A stretch of DNA of 64,000 nucleotides. Source: Erythrobacter litoralis HTCC2594. Its GTDB lineage: Bacteria > Pseudomonadota > Alphaproteobacteria > Sphingomonadales > Sphingomonadaceae. A program made the translations under genes and the position numbers. The notes beneath the pieces were generated by a model, which saw only the letters and a program-made list of their open reading frames with translations, was not told where the DNA came from and did not search any database. Shown one piece after another: positions 1-6,834 of the stretch (within the stretch, counting starts at the first letter, position 1; each line of letters opens with the position of its first letter). The stretch is from NCBI RefSeq assembly GCF_000013005.1, contig NC_007722.1, positions 997,501 through 1,061,500 on the forward strand, written 5' to 3'.

Positions 1-58
1 TCTCGAAGAACTTGCATGGAGTTTAGATGAGGTGGTCGACGACCTTACCGAACGCTAA
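1..58 (+). CDS. C-terminal end of an unidentified protein (partial)
   Basis: Reading from base 2, the frame codes LEELAWSLDEVVDDLTER and ends with TAA at 56-58. The gene starts before the window. Only 18 residues are visible: acidic and helix-like, with no motif to name it. It converges on era, whose stop codon lies 7 bp further on, which is a normal spacing for convergent genes. The alternative is that this is chance open frame. I favour a real gene end because the composition looks protein-like and otherwise the left edge would be empty. Confidence 0.4.
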   Translation, partial: LEELAWSLDEVVDDLTER

Positions 59-64
59 AAGAGC

Positions 65-979
65 CTACCGCACCCAATCCAGCCCGATTTCTTCAAACAC
101 CTCTTTGTTCTCGGCCCACTTCTCGTCGACTTTCACGTGCAGGAACAGGTGGACCGTCACGCCGAGAATCTCGCTCAGATCCTTGCGTGCCGCTTCGCCG
201 ATGGCCTTGATGCGGCTTCCGCCCTTGCCGAGGACGATCGGGCGCTGGCTTTCGCGGGCGATGACGATTTGTTGGTGGATTTCCAGACTGCCATCCGGGC
301 GCTGCTTGTACTGTTCGGGACGCACCGCGCTGTCATAGGGCAGTTCTTCGTGCAGCTGCTGGTATAATTGCTCGCGGGTGATCTCGGTCGCCAGCAGGCG
401 TTCGCTGGCGTCGGAGACCTGATCTTCCGGGTAGTGCCACACGCCTTCGGGCATCAGCGCGGCGAGCGCATTTTTCATCTCCGGCACACCATCTCCTGTA
501 AGCGCGGAAACGAAATAGATCTCGGCAAAGTCGACCTTTTGGGACAGGTCCTGTGCCAGCGCCAGCAGCGGCTCCTTCTTGGCGACATCGACTTTGTTGA
601 GGACGAGGATCTTGCGCTCGGGCCGATCCTTCAGGCTTTCCAGCAACGGCTCCAGCTCGTGCCGCCGCTGCTTGACCGGATCGACCAGCAGCAGCACGGC
701 ATCGGCGCTTTCGGCACCTTCCCAGGCTGCGCTCACCATCGCCCGGTCGAGCCGTCGCCGCGGCGCGAAAATGCCCGGCGTATCGACGAGGATCATCTGC
801 GTCTTCGCGTCATCGCTTTCGTGCAGCGCAATGCCCAGCATGCGCGCACGCGTGGTCTGCGCCTTGGCGCTGGTGATCGCGACCTTCTGGCCGACCAGCT
901 GGTTGACCAGCGTCGACTTGCCTGCATTGGGCGCACCCAGCACGGCCACGACACCGCATTTCGAAATTTTCTCAGTCAT
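65..979 (-). CDS. era: GTPase Era (ribosome assembly)
   Basis: Era is an essential Ras-like GTPase with a KH domain that binds the 3' end of 16S rRNA during 30S assembly. The 304-residue frame shows the G1 loop GAPNAGKST at about residues 15-23, DTPG near 68 and NKVD near 130. A C-terminal KH domain carries IVLGKGGSRIKAIG. I start at the ATG giving MTEKISKCG. An upstream in-frame start would add 21 low-quality residues that run into an intergenic inverted repeat. It is the last gene of a lepB-rnc-era order, a classic bacterial arrangement. A 132-bp gap holding a palindromic repeat separates it from rnc, so it may have partly independent expression. Confidence 0.96.
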   Translation of the reverse strand: MTEKISKCGVVAVLGAPNAGKSTLVNQLVGQKVAITSAKAQTTRARMLGIALHESDDAKTQMILVDTPGIFAPRRRLDRAMVSAAWEGAESADAVLLLVDPVKQRRHELEPLLESLKDRPERKILVLNKVDVAKKEPLLALAQDLSQKVDFAEIYFVSALTGDGVPEMKNALAALMPEGVWHYPEDQVSDASERLLATEITREQLYQQLHEELPYDSAVRPEQYKQRPDGSLEIHQQIVIARESQRPIVLGKGGSRIKAIGEAARKDLSEILGVTVHLFLHVKVDEKWAENKEVFEEIGLDWVR

Positions 980-1020
980 ATGATCTCTCGACACGCGCTC
1001 GGCCTGCGGCCTCGGCTGCT

Positions 1021-1062
1021 GCTCGAGATGAACGGCAGTCAATGACCCCGTTCGTCCCGAGC
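1021..1062. repeat. Small inverted repeat, CCGTTCG family (copy a)
   Basis: GCTCGAGATGAACGG at 1021-1035 is followed by CCGTTCGTCCCGAGC at 1048-1062. These are inverted copies of one 15-mer with 2 mismatches. They lie in the gap between rnc and era. Related inverted pairs occur at 13297-13387 and 14910-15027. Further self-complementary sequence (GGACTTC / GAAGTCC) continues to 1111. It looks like a REP-type element of the kind common between sphingomonad genes. Confidence 0.6.
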
Positions 1063-1111
1063 GGACTTCGAGCGAGCCTGCAAGGCCTTGTCGAGAAGTC
1101 CAGTCGAGGGA

Positions 1112-1783
1112 TCACCCGAACTGCTCCATGAATTTCTTCGCTGCCTCGGTCTCGGCTTCCTGCTTGCTGCTGGCGGTCGCTTCCGCCGCGCCGACCTTGT
1201 GGACCTCGACCCGCACGGTGAATATCGCTGCGTGATCGGGGCCGGAACGGTCGACCAGCTCGTATTGCGGGGGCCGCCGCTGGTTGCCCGCGGCCCATTC
1301 CTGCAGCGCCGACTTGGGATGTTTCGAGCGGCCCGCCATGCCGTTCAGATCCTCGTCCCACAGGAGGTGGACCAGCGCGCAGGTCGGCCCGAAACCGGCA
1401 TCGAGATAATTCGCGCCGAGCAGCGCCTCGACCACGTCTCCGAGAATGTTGGTGCTCTGCGCCGCCCCATCCTCGCGCGCCTGCTTGCCGAGCACCAGGT
1501 GGTCGCTCAGCCCGATCCGTCGCCCGATCTTGGCGCAGGCGCCCTTGCTGACGAGCGCGTTCAGGCGCTGCGCCAGTGCGCCTTCCGATCCGCCGACCTT
1601 GCGAAAAAGGTGGTCGGAGATCGCCAGCCCCAGCACCCGGTCGCCGAGGAATTCGAGCCGCTGGTAGTCCCGCTCGGCCCCGGTGCTGCCGTGCGTCAAG
1701 GCTTCCAGCCACAGCTCGTCGTCTTCCACCGCGAAACCGGTATCGGCGAGCCATTGCAGGGTTTCGGGTGCGAGAATCGTCAT
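1112..1783 (-). CDS. rnc: Ribonuclease III
   Basis: This enzyme cleaves double-stranded RNA in rRNA processing and mRNA decay. The 223-residue protein has the signature LEFLGDRVL at about 43-51 with the metal-binding acidic residues, followed by a C-terminal dsRNA-binding domain from about residue 150 (KSALQEWAAG...AAKKFMEQFG). The ATG overlaps the lepB stop codon by 4 bp (ATGA), indicating translational coupling. That is why I chose it over the much longer open frame that continues into lepB. Length and domain order are typical of the family. Confidence 0.96.
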   Translation of the reverse strand: MTILAPETLQWLADTGFAVEDDELWLEALTHGSTGAERDYQRLEFLGDRVLGLAISDHLFRKVGGSEGALAQRLNALVSKGACAKIGRRIGLSDHLVLGKQAREDGAAQSTNILGDVVEALLGANYLDAGFGPTCALVHLLWDEDLNGMAGRSKHPKSALQEWAAGNQRRPPQYELVDRSGPDHAAIFTVRVEVHKVGAAEATASSKQEAETEAAKKFMEQFG

Positions 1784-2601
1784 AGGGCGTTCCCCATACG
1801 CTCGCCGCGAGCTGCCGTGAACCATGTCCAGGGCTTGAGCCATTCGGCGCCGCCATCGGTCGAGAACAGGACGCGGCGCGCCCTGCCGACCAGCAGGCCC
1901 TGCGAGAGCAGCCCAATGCCGCCCTGCGCTTCGGGCGGGAAGCGGCTGTCCTGCGAATTGTCGCGATTGTCGCCCAGCAGGAACAGCATGCCCTCGGGCA
2001 CGAGGACCGGATCGTAGCTGTCCTGCGGGGTGGGACCAAAGTCCAGCACTTCGTAATCGCGCCCGCTGGGCAGCGTTTCGCGCAAACGGGTGTAGCGGCA
2101 TTGCAGGTGGCCGTCGGCCAGCCGTTCTTCCTCTGCGCCCCAGGCGCAGCGGGTATTGGGGCTGACCGGCACCACGAAATCGCTGAGCTTTTCCTGCGGC
2201 AGGCGCTCGCCATTGAGCACGACTTCGCCGCCGTCCAGTTCGACCACGTCGCCCGGCAGGCCGATGACGCGCTTGACGTAATCCGCCCCGTCGATCGGAT
2301 GCTTGAAGATCACCACATCGCCGCGCTCGGGCTGCTCGGCGAAGAAACGCCCCGGGATCAGCGGCAGGTCGAACGGCAGCGACGCATTGGAAATGCCATA
2401 ATCCCATTTCGACGCGATCAGGTAGTCGCCGATCACCAGCCGCGGCAGCATGCTCTCGCTGGGAATGCTGAACAGCGAAAAGGCGAAACTGCGGAAGGCG
2501 AGGGCGGCCAGCACCACCAGCACTAGGAAGGCCGGAAAGCTGAGCCACGTGCGCTTCGTGGGCGCATCCGTATTCGTAACAGCTTGGGCCTTTTCATTCA
2601 T
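1780..2601 (-). CDS. lepB: Signal peptidase I
   Basis: Inner-membrane serine/lysine protease that removes signal peptides from Sec- and Tat-exported proteins. The 273-residue protein has one N-terminal membrane segment (about 20-43) and the catalytic serine in SIPSESMLPRL (Ser50). The general-base lysine lies in DYVKRVIGLPGD (Lys110), and the conserved GDNRDNSQDSR box follows. I start at MNEKAQ; the 25 residues upstream in frame overlap the promoter region of the divergent pgi gene. It leads the lepB-rnc-era unit and overlaps rnc by 4 bp. Confidence 0.96.
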   Translation of the reverse strand: MNEKAQAVTNTDAPTKRTWLSFPAFLVLVVLAALAFRSFAFSLFSIPSESMLPRLVIGDYLIASKWDYGISNASLPFDLPLIPGRFFAEQPERGDVVIFKHPIDGADYVKRVIGLPGDVVELDGGEVVLNGERLPQEKLSDFVVPVSPNTRCAWGAEEERLADGHLQCRYTRLRETLPSGRDYEVLDFGPTPQDSYDPVLVPEGMLFLLGDNRDNSQDSRFPPEAQGGIGLLSQGLLVGRARRVLFSTDGGAEWLKPWTWFTAARGERMGNAL

Positions 2602-2651
2602 CGCTGGCACCCCTAGGCGCGACGGGAAGGCTGGCAAGAGGAATTTGCGCG

Positions 2652-4205
2652 ATGAGCGATGCTGAAACCAACGCATGGGATGCGATCCACCGGGTGGAAA
2701 AGCGCACCCTGCTGGAGCTGTTCGATGCCGATAGCGAGCGGGTCAGCAAGCTCAGCCACCGGCTCGCATGGGGCGTTGAAAGTCCCGGGGGGCAGGAGGC
2801 TGGCGGCATCCTGTTCGACTGGTCGAAAACGCACCTGACCGACGAGCTGCTCGACGGGTTCGAAGCGCTCGCCGACGCGATGGATTTTGCGGGTGCCCGC
2901 GAGAAACTGCTGAGCGGCGCAAAGATCAATGTCACCGAAGGCCGCGCCGCCGAACACACCGCGCAGCGCGGCACGGGCGCGGAGGCGAGCGTCGAGGAAG
3001 CCGTGGCGCTGATGGGCCGGATGAAAGCGCTGGTCGACGCGATCCATGGCGGTGCGATGGGGGAGGTGAAGCACCTGATCCATGTCGGCATCGGCGGCAG
3101 CGCGCTCGGGCCCAAACTCGCGCTTGATGCGCTGACCCGTGACCTGGCGCTGGTCGATGTCCATGTTGTCTCCAATATCGACGGCGTCGCGCTGGAGCAG
3201 GCCTTTGCGGCGTGCGATCCGGCCACCACGCTGATCGCTATTGCCTCCAAGACCTTCACCACGATCGAGACCATGACCAACGCGACAAGCGCGCTACACT
3301 GGCTCAAGACCAATGGCGTGGACGATCCGCATGGCCGGGTGGTGGCACTGACCGCCAATCCGGAAGCGGCAGTCGAATTCGGCGTCGACGAAACCCGCGT
3401 CTTACCTTTCATGGAGAGCGTCGGCGGGCGCTATTCGCTGTGGTCGAGCATCGGTTTCCCGGTCGCGCTCGGCGCGGGGTGGGACGAGTTCGAAGGCATG
3501 CTGGCGGGCGCGCAGGCAATGGACGAGCATTTCGCCAGCGCCGATGGCCGCGCCAACCTGCCGCTGCTCGCTGCCTTTGCCGACCTCTACTACACCCGCG
3601 TGCGCGGCTGCCAGGCGCGCGCGTGCTTCGCCTATGACGAGCGGCTCGGCCTGCTGCCCGACTATCTCCAGCAGCTCGAGATGGAGAGCAACGGCAAGCG
3701 CGTGAAGGCGGACGGCACGCCCGTCGATGGCCCGACCGCGCCGATCACCTGGGGCGGGGTGGGGACGGACGCACAGCACGCGGTGTTCCAGCTCCTCCAC
3801 CAGGGCACGCATCTGGTGCCGGTCGATTTCATCGCCAGCATCGCGCCCGGCGACGATCTCGACCCGGCCCATCACCGCATCCTGCTGACCAATTGCTTCG
3901 CGCAAGGAGCGGCGCTGATGGCTGGCGGCAATATGGCGGCGGATGAAAAGGACCCCGCTCGCGTCTTCCCCGGCGACCGCCCCAGCGCCACCATGCTGTG
4001 CGACGATCTCGATGCGGTGACCCTGGGCGCGCTGATCGCCTTCCACGAACACCGCACCTTTGCGAATGCGGTGCTGATGGGCATCAACCCCTTCGACCAG
4101 TTCGGCGTCGAGCTGGGCAAGAAGATGGCGAAGGATATCGAAAGCGGCGGCGCGGAGTTCGATGCGAGTACGCAGGCGCTGGTAGGGGCTGCGGGGTTGG
4201 CATGA
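2652..4205 (+). CDS. pgi: Glucose-6-phosphate isomerase
   Basis: Interconverts glucose 6-phosphate and fructose 6-phosphate in the cytosol, feeding the Entner-Doudoroff and gluconeogenic routes. At 517 residues it is of usual length. Family signatures are visible: the phosphate-binding GIGGSALGPKLAL near 137, IASKTFTTIETM near 197, GGRYSLWSSIGFP near 259, and GTDAQHAVFQLLHQGTHLVP near 370. It is transcribed divergently from lepB with only 50 bp between starts. It stands alone: the next gene converges on it, with 189 bp between that contain a repeat copy. Confidence 0.97.
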   Translation: MSDAETNAWDAIHRVEKRTLLELFDADSERVSKLSHRLAWGVESPGGQEAGGILFDWSKTHLTDELLDGFEALADAMDFAGAREKLLSGAKINVTEGRAAEHTAQRGTGAEASVEEAVALMGRMKALVDAIHGGAMGEVKHLIHVGIGGSALGPKLALDALTRDLALVDVHVVSNIDGVALEQAFAACDPATTLIAIASKTFTTIETMTNATSALHWLKTNGVDDPHGRVVALTANPEAAVEFGVDETRVLPFMESVGGRYSLWSSIGFPVALGAGWDEFEGMLAGAQAMDEHFASADGRANLPLLAAFADLYYTRVRGCQARACFAYDERLGLLPDYLQQLEMESNGKRVKADGTPVDGPTAPITWGGVGTDAQHAVFQLLHQGTHLVPVDFIASIAPGDDLDPAHHRILLTNCFAQGAALMAGGNMAADEKDPARVFPGDRPSATMLCDDLDAVTLGALIAFHEHRTFANAVLMGINPFDQFGVELGKKMAKDIESGGAEFDASTQALVGAAGLA

Positions 4206-4320
4206 CGGTCTACGCCTTGATCTGACTTGCCATTCTCACAGCGCTCTCCGGGCAGGTTCTTGCTACGAACAAGGCCGCTTGGCGGAGCTTCTACGTTTGA
4301 GTAACTCGTTCCCTGTTTTG

Positions 4321-4395
4321 CCTTGGGTCGGCTTCGCGGCCATCCTCGACCGGAAAATCGTCCGGCTCGACAAACCCTTCGGCAAAGGCGCGACC
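4321..4395. repeat. Diverged direct repeat flanking the LOV kinase, copy 1
   Basis: About 75 bp here align without gaps to 5903-5977. I counted 8 differences over the best 53 positions (4324-4376), about 85% identity. In one plus-strand frame both copies read W-V-x-F-A-x-x-L-D-R-x-I-V-R-L-D-K-P, and many differences fall at third codon positions, so both may be relics of a coding sequence. This copy ends at the stop codon of the LOV kinase gene, which runs the other way. No start codon with a ribosome-binding site was seen, so it is not called as a gene. Confidence 0.6.
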
Positions 4396-5435
4396 TAATC
4401 TTTGGTCCGCTCGTCGGCGATCAGGGTCTTTTGTTGCGACAGCGGGATGTCGATGTTGACGATGGTCCCGGTGCCCCCGCGGGTGACGTTGAGTTCGGCG
4501 CCCAGTCCCTGCACGAGCTGCCGGACGATGCGCGAACCGAGATTGCCTTCGTTGGGCCAGTCGCAATCCTCGGGAATTCCCCGGCCGTCGTCCTCCACCG
4601 TGACGCGGAGCTGCTCGCCGGACATGACCGACGAACGGAGCTGGACGACTCCGCTCGCACGGTCGCTGAAGGCGTGTTGCAGCGCGTTGGTGAGGACTTC
4701 CGACACCAGCAGGCCGATCCTGCCGGCGGTCTCGACCGGCACATCGACCGTGTCGGCCTGGACATTGACCTTGATCGCCCCGCGACCGTCGATGTGGTTG
4801 ATGGCGGATGCGATGCGCCCGAGATAGGCGCCGAGAGGGATGATCTTGTCGGTCGCCTTCGCCGCGCCCGCGATGTCCATTTCCTGGTAGAGCAATTGCA
4901 ACGCTTCCACCCGGCGCGAGAGGCTGTCGAATTGCGAACCGACACCGCCCGCCTGGCTGGACTGGATGCGGATCATGCTCACGATCATTGCCAGGTGGTT
5001 CTTCACCCGGTGCTGGACCTCCGCGAGCTGCCGATCCAGCTCGGTCGCGCGGTCGGGGCTCTCGCTTTGGCCCATGTCAACCTGGATGCCGACGAAATAG
5101 CGGCATTTCTCGTCCTGGTCTTCGAGAGGCCCCATCAGGAGATGGTTCCAGAAGCCTTCGCCATCGGCGCGATAGTTGTAGATCGTCTCTTCGACCTCTT
5201 CGCAATTCCTGATCGCTTTAGCGAGACGCTCGACCGCACCCGGATCAGTCTTTTCGCCTTGCAGGAAGCGGCAGTTGCGACCGACCACGGAAGATCGCGA
5301 ATAGCCGGTCATCTGCTCGAACGCGCGGTTCACATAGATGAGCGGCTCGTCGTCTTGCGAAATGTCTGCGATTGTCAGCGAAAAAGGCAGCCTGCCCCAG
5401 GCTTCCTTGTCATGTTCGGCTAGTCCCACGGCCAT
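4395..5435 (-). CDS. Blue-light LOV-domain histidine kinase (EL346-type)
   Basis: A soluble photosensor kinase. The N-terminal LOV/PAS domain (about 15-120) contains GRNCRFLQG, with Cys55 expected to form the flavin adduct. The HWE/HisKA_2-type dimerisation region has EVQHRVKNHL, with His142 as phospho-acceptor. The ATPase domain has LLVSEVLTNALQHA, EDDGRGIP and GNLGSRIV. From the ATG the protein is 346 residues, and both key residues fall on the numbers published for E. litoralis EL346, a monomeric kinase. A longer TTG start 12 codons upstream is possible but less likely. There is no response regulator beside it, so it is an orphan. It is bracketed by a diverged direct repeat. Confidence 0.95.
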   Translation of the reverse strand: MAVGLAEHDKEAWGRLPFSLTIADISQDDEPLIYVNRAFEQMTGYSRSSVVGRNCRFLQGEKTDPGAVERLAKAIRNCEEVEETIYNYRADGEGFWNHLLMGPLEDQDEKCRYFVGIQVDMGQSESPDRATELDRQLAEVQHRVKNHLAMIVSMIRIQSSQAGGVGSQFDSLSRRVEALQLLYQEMDIAGAAKATDKIIPLGAYLGRIASAINHIDGRGAIKVNVQADTVDVPVETAGRIGLLVSEVLTNALQHAFSDRASGVVQLRSSVMSGEQLRVTVEDDGRGIPEDCDWPNEGNLGSRIVRQLVQGLGAELNVTRGGTGTIVNIDIPLSQQKTLIADERTKD

Positions 5436-5494
5436 CCCCAAATCGTCTTGCCGGAGATGCGCCCACCGCAACTATCAACCGCAAGGCATTTGGA

Positions 5495-5523
5495 TTGTTA
5501 TCAAAATCGGGGCCGGTTCGCAA
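5495..5523 (-). promoter_or_regulatory. Possible sigma-70-type promoter of the LOV kinase gene
   Basis: On the minus strand TTGCGA (5518-5523) and TAACAA (5495-5500) are separated by 17 bp. They lie about 60 bp before the ATG at 5435. The match to consensus is only fair. Confidence 0.3.
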
Positions 5524-5712
5524 ATTCGAGTGCCATGAGCGGCCTTCTGCTTGCAGTTTCTTCCTGGCTCGCGAGGATGCCAGCTTAAGCTGATCGCGCG
5601 TTCGCATAGCGCAGGGCACTTGCCAGGTTTCGCTGTCCTACAGGCGAGGGGTCTGGCATTCGGGACCCGTATTTCCGCCCGATTTCATGCGAAGGAGAAA
5701 AGCGAAAAGCGA

Positions 5713-5802
5713 GGTGTCACCTGTCAAGTCGTCTCGAAAATGCACTGATATCAATACCATACCGACGATCTCTCAGGGTGACAGGGTGTAACCTGTGTCA
5801 CC
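5713..5802. promoter_or_regulatory. Cluster of TGTCACC/GGTGACA half-sites
   Basis: GGTGTCACC is a near-palindrome at 5713-5721. GGTGACA at 5777-5783 and TGTCACC at 5796-5802 form an inverted pair 12 bp apart, with CAGG/CCTG extending the arms inward. This has the look of a two-part operator for a dimeric regulator, but no regulator gene is adjacent and the nearest start codons are about 280 bp (LOV kinase) and 680 bp away. Confidence 0.35.
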
Positions 5803-5902
5803 CCGTTCCGAGGCAGTTTGCCCGATTGCTTCGATTTCCATGCTGCGCGACTGTTCGGTGTTCGCGAGCTGGATCGTCGCGACTTAGCTCGTCTGAGCTC
5901 TG

Positions 5903-5977
5903 GCCTGGGTCAGCTTCGCGGGCGTTCTCGATCGGACGATCGTCCGTCTCGACAAACCATCTGGCGGACGGCGCACG
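5903..5977. repeat. Diverged direct repeat flanking the LOV kinase, copy 2
   Basis: Second copy of the 4321-4395 sequence, in the same orientation and 1.58 kb away. In the conserved frame it continues open for about 25 further residues (to CC then TGA), while a TGA lies just upstream, so it has no start. It reads as a remnant rather than a gene. Confidence 0.55.
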
Positions 5978-6122
5978 ATCGCTCAGGATATCGCCAGCTT
6001 CGCCCTTGGCGTCATTGTGCAAGTCACCTTGAGGCAGCCGTCGGGATGCTGCTGAAATCCTTTCGCCGTTTGCGCGCAGGAAATGGCTGCACCCGGGCTT
6101 GGAAGGACTTTTGCACGGCCGC

Positions 6123-6305
6123 TCATTTTCCCTCGCCCCTGTAGTCGAACTCTTCCGCGTGCTTCTGGGCGCGGCGTTTCGATTCAGTTCTGTAGCGTGC
6201 ATTTTTCTGGGTCGCGGAGTTATACCATATCGACCACACCATGATGCAGAAGCCTATCGCCAGCATGCCCATCAGGACATAGGCTACGATCAGTCTTTCC
6301 GTCAT
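6123..6305 (-). CDS. Small single-pass membrane protein, unknown function
   Basis: A 60-residue protein with one hydrophobic segment (about residues 5-27, LIVAYVLMGMLAIGFCIMVW) followed by a strongly basic cytoplasmic-type tail. I do not recognise it. Its ATG overlaps the stop of the upstream 58-residue gene by 4 bp, and GGAAGG lies at ribosome-binding distance, so the two appear translationally coupled. Both being open, coupled and properly initiated argues that they are real genes despite their size. Confidence 0.6.
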   Translation of the reverse strand: MTERLIVAYVLMGMLAIGFCIMVWSIWYNSATQKNARYRTESKRRAQKHAEEFDYRGEGK

Positions 6306-6478
6306 CGCGCTGCCTTCCGGACAGTCTGCCAGCCGCCGCCAATGGCCAGTCCGCTGTCGCGGCGGTAGTTGCGGATTTTGCGGGCGTAGTGATCGACCAG
6401 GCTCGTGTTGTCAGGACTGACAACACCTGCCGACATGAGGGCGAGTTGATGGTGATAGAATAGCTGGTTGAGATCCAT
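6302..6478 (-). CDS. Small protein of unknown function (58 aa)
   Basis: Starts MDLNQLFYHHQLALMSAG behind a strong ribosome-binding site, AGGAGG, on the minus strand. That site decides this start over an upstream in-frame one. The C-terminal half is basic (HYARKIRNYRR) and there is no signal peptide or membrane segment. I do not recognise the family. It is the first gene of a two-gene unit with the 60-residue membrane protein. Upstream lie two adjoining inverted repeats that could be operators. Confidence 0.65.
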   Translation of the reverse strand: MDLNQLFYHHQLALMSAGVVSPDNTSLVDHYARKIRNYRRDSGLAIGGGWQTVRKAAR

Positions 6479-6834
6479 GTGATCCTCCTGAAGCGGGGAG
6501 CACATTTGTCTCTCAGTCACGAGGAGCGCCGGTGGATGGCTCGCGATACAGTGCATCTACATCGTATCCCCCCAATTTGACAGACAATTCGCGCAATTGT
6601 GCAATGCACAAATTTCGATTGACTTTTTGCGGGTTAGCGCCCATTTGTGCGTCATCGAACCGCCCGCCAGCGTGAAGTGGCGGGAGCGTCACATGCTCCA
6701 AGCCCCGGCAGCGTTTCGGCCCTTTTCAAGAAGCTTCCCTTTTCACGCGGGTCGTTTTGACACCCGCGCCGCGCCCGGACTCCATTCGAAGTCCGCAGAG
6801 CGCGCCGCATATTATGCGAGCTAGACACTCACCA
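6479..6834. other. Divergent control region with a structured leader
   Basis: This 356-bp gap separates the small-protein pair (minus) from the DEAD-box helicase (plus). It holds two inverted repeats at 6584-6611 and, nearer the helicase, three successive hairpins: CCCGCCA/TGGCGGG at 6663-6684, CGCGGGT/ACCCGCG at 6746-6768, and GGACT/AGTCC at 6777-6794. No gene is supported within it. Confidence 0.5.
6584..6611. promoter_or_regulatory. Two adjoining inverted repeats, candidate operators
   Basis: ACAATT-N5-AATTGT (6584-6600) overlaps TTGTGC-N3-GCACAA (6597-6611). Both have perfect 6-bp arms. They lie about 105 bp before the small-protein pair and 225 bp before the helicase, so either direction could be controlled. 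Confidence 0.4.

Larger units (their letters stand above)
5436..6122. other. Gene-poor stretch upstream of the LOV kinase
   Basis: I see no supported gene in these 687 bp. Open frames on both strands lack ribosome-binding sites and protein-like composition. The region holds a possible sigma-70 promoter for the LOV kinase (5495-5523), three TGTCACC/GGTGACA half-sites between 5715 and 5802, and the second copy of the diverged repeat (5903-5977). It could hide a small RNA, but nothing in the sequence proves one. Confidence 0.5.

Noticed and set aside
5798-6202. 134-codon minus-strand frame in the gene-poor stretch
   Set aside because: No ribosome-binding site, runs through a repeat copy and the start of the small membrane gene, and looks non-coding.
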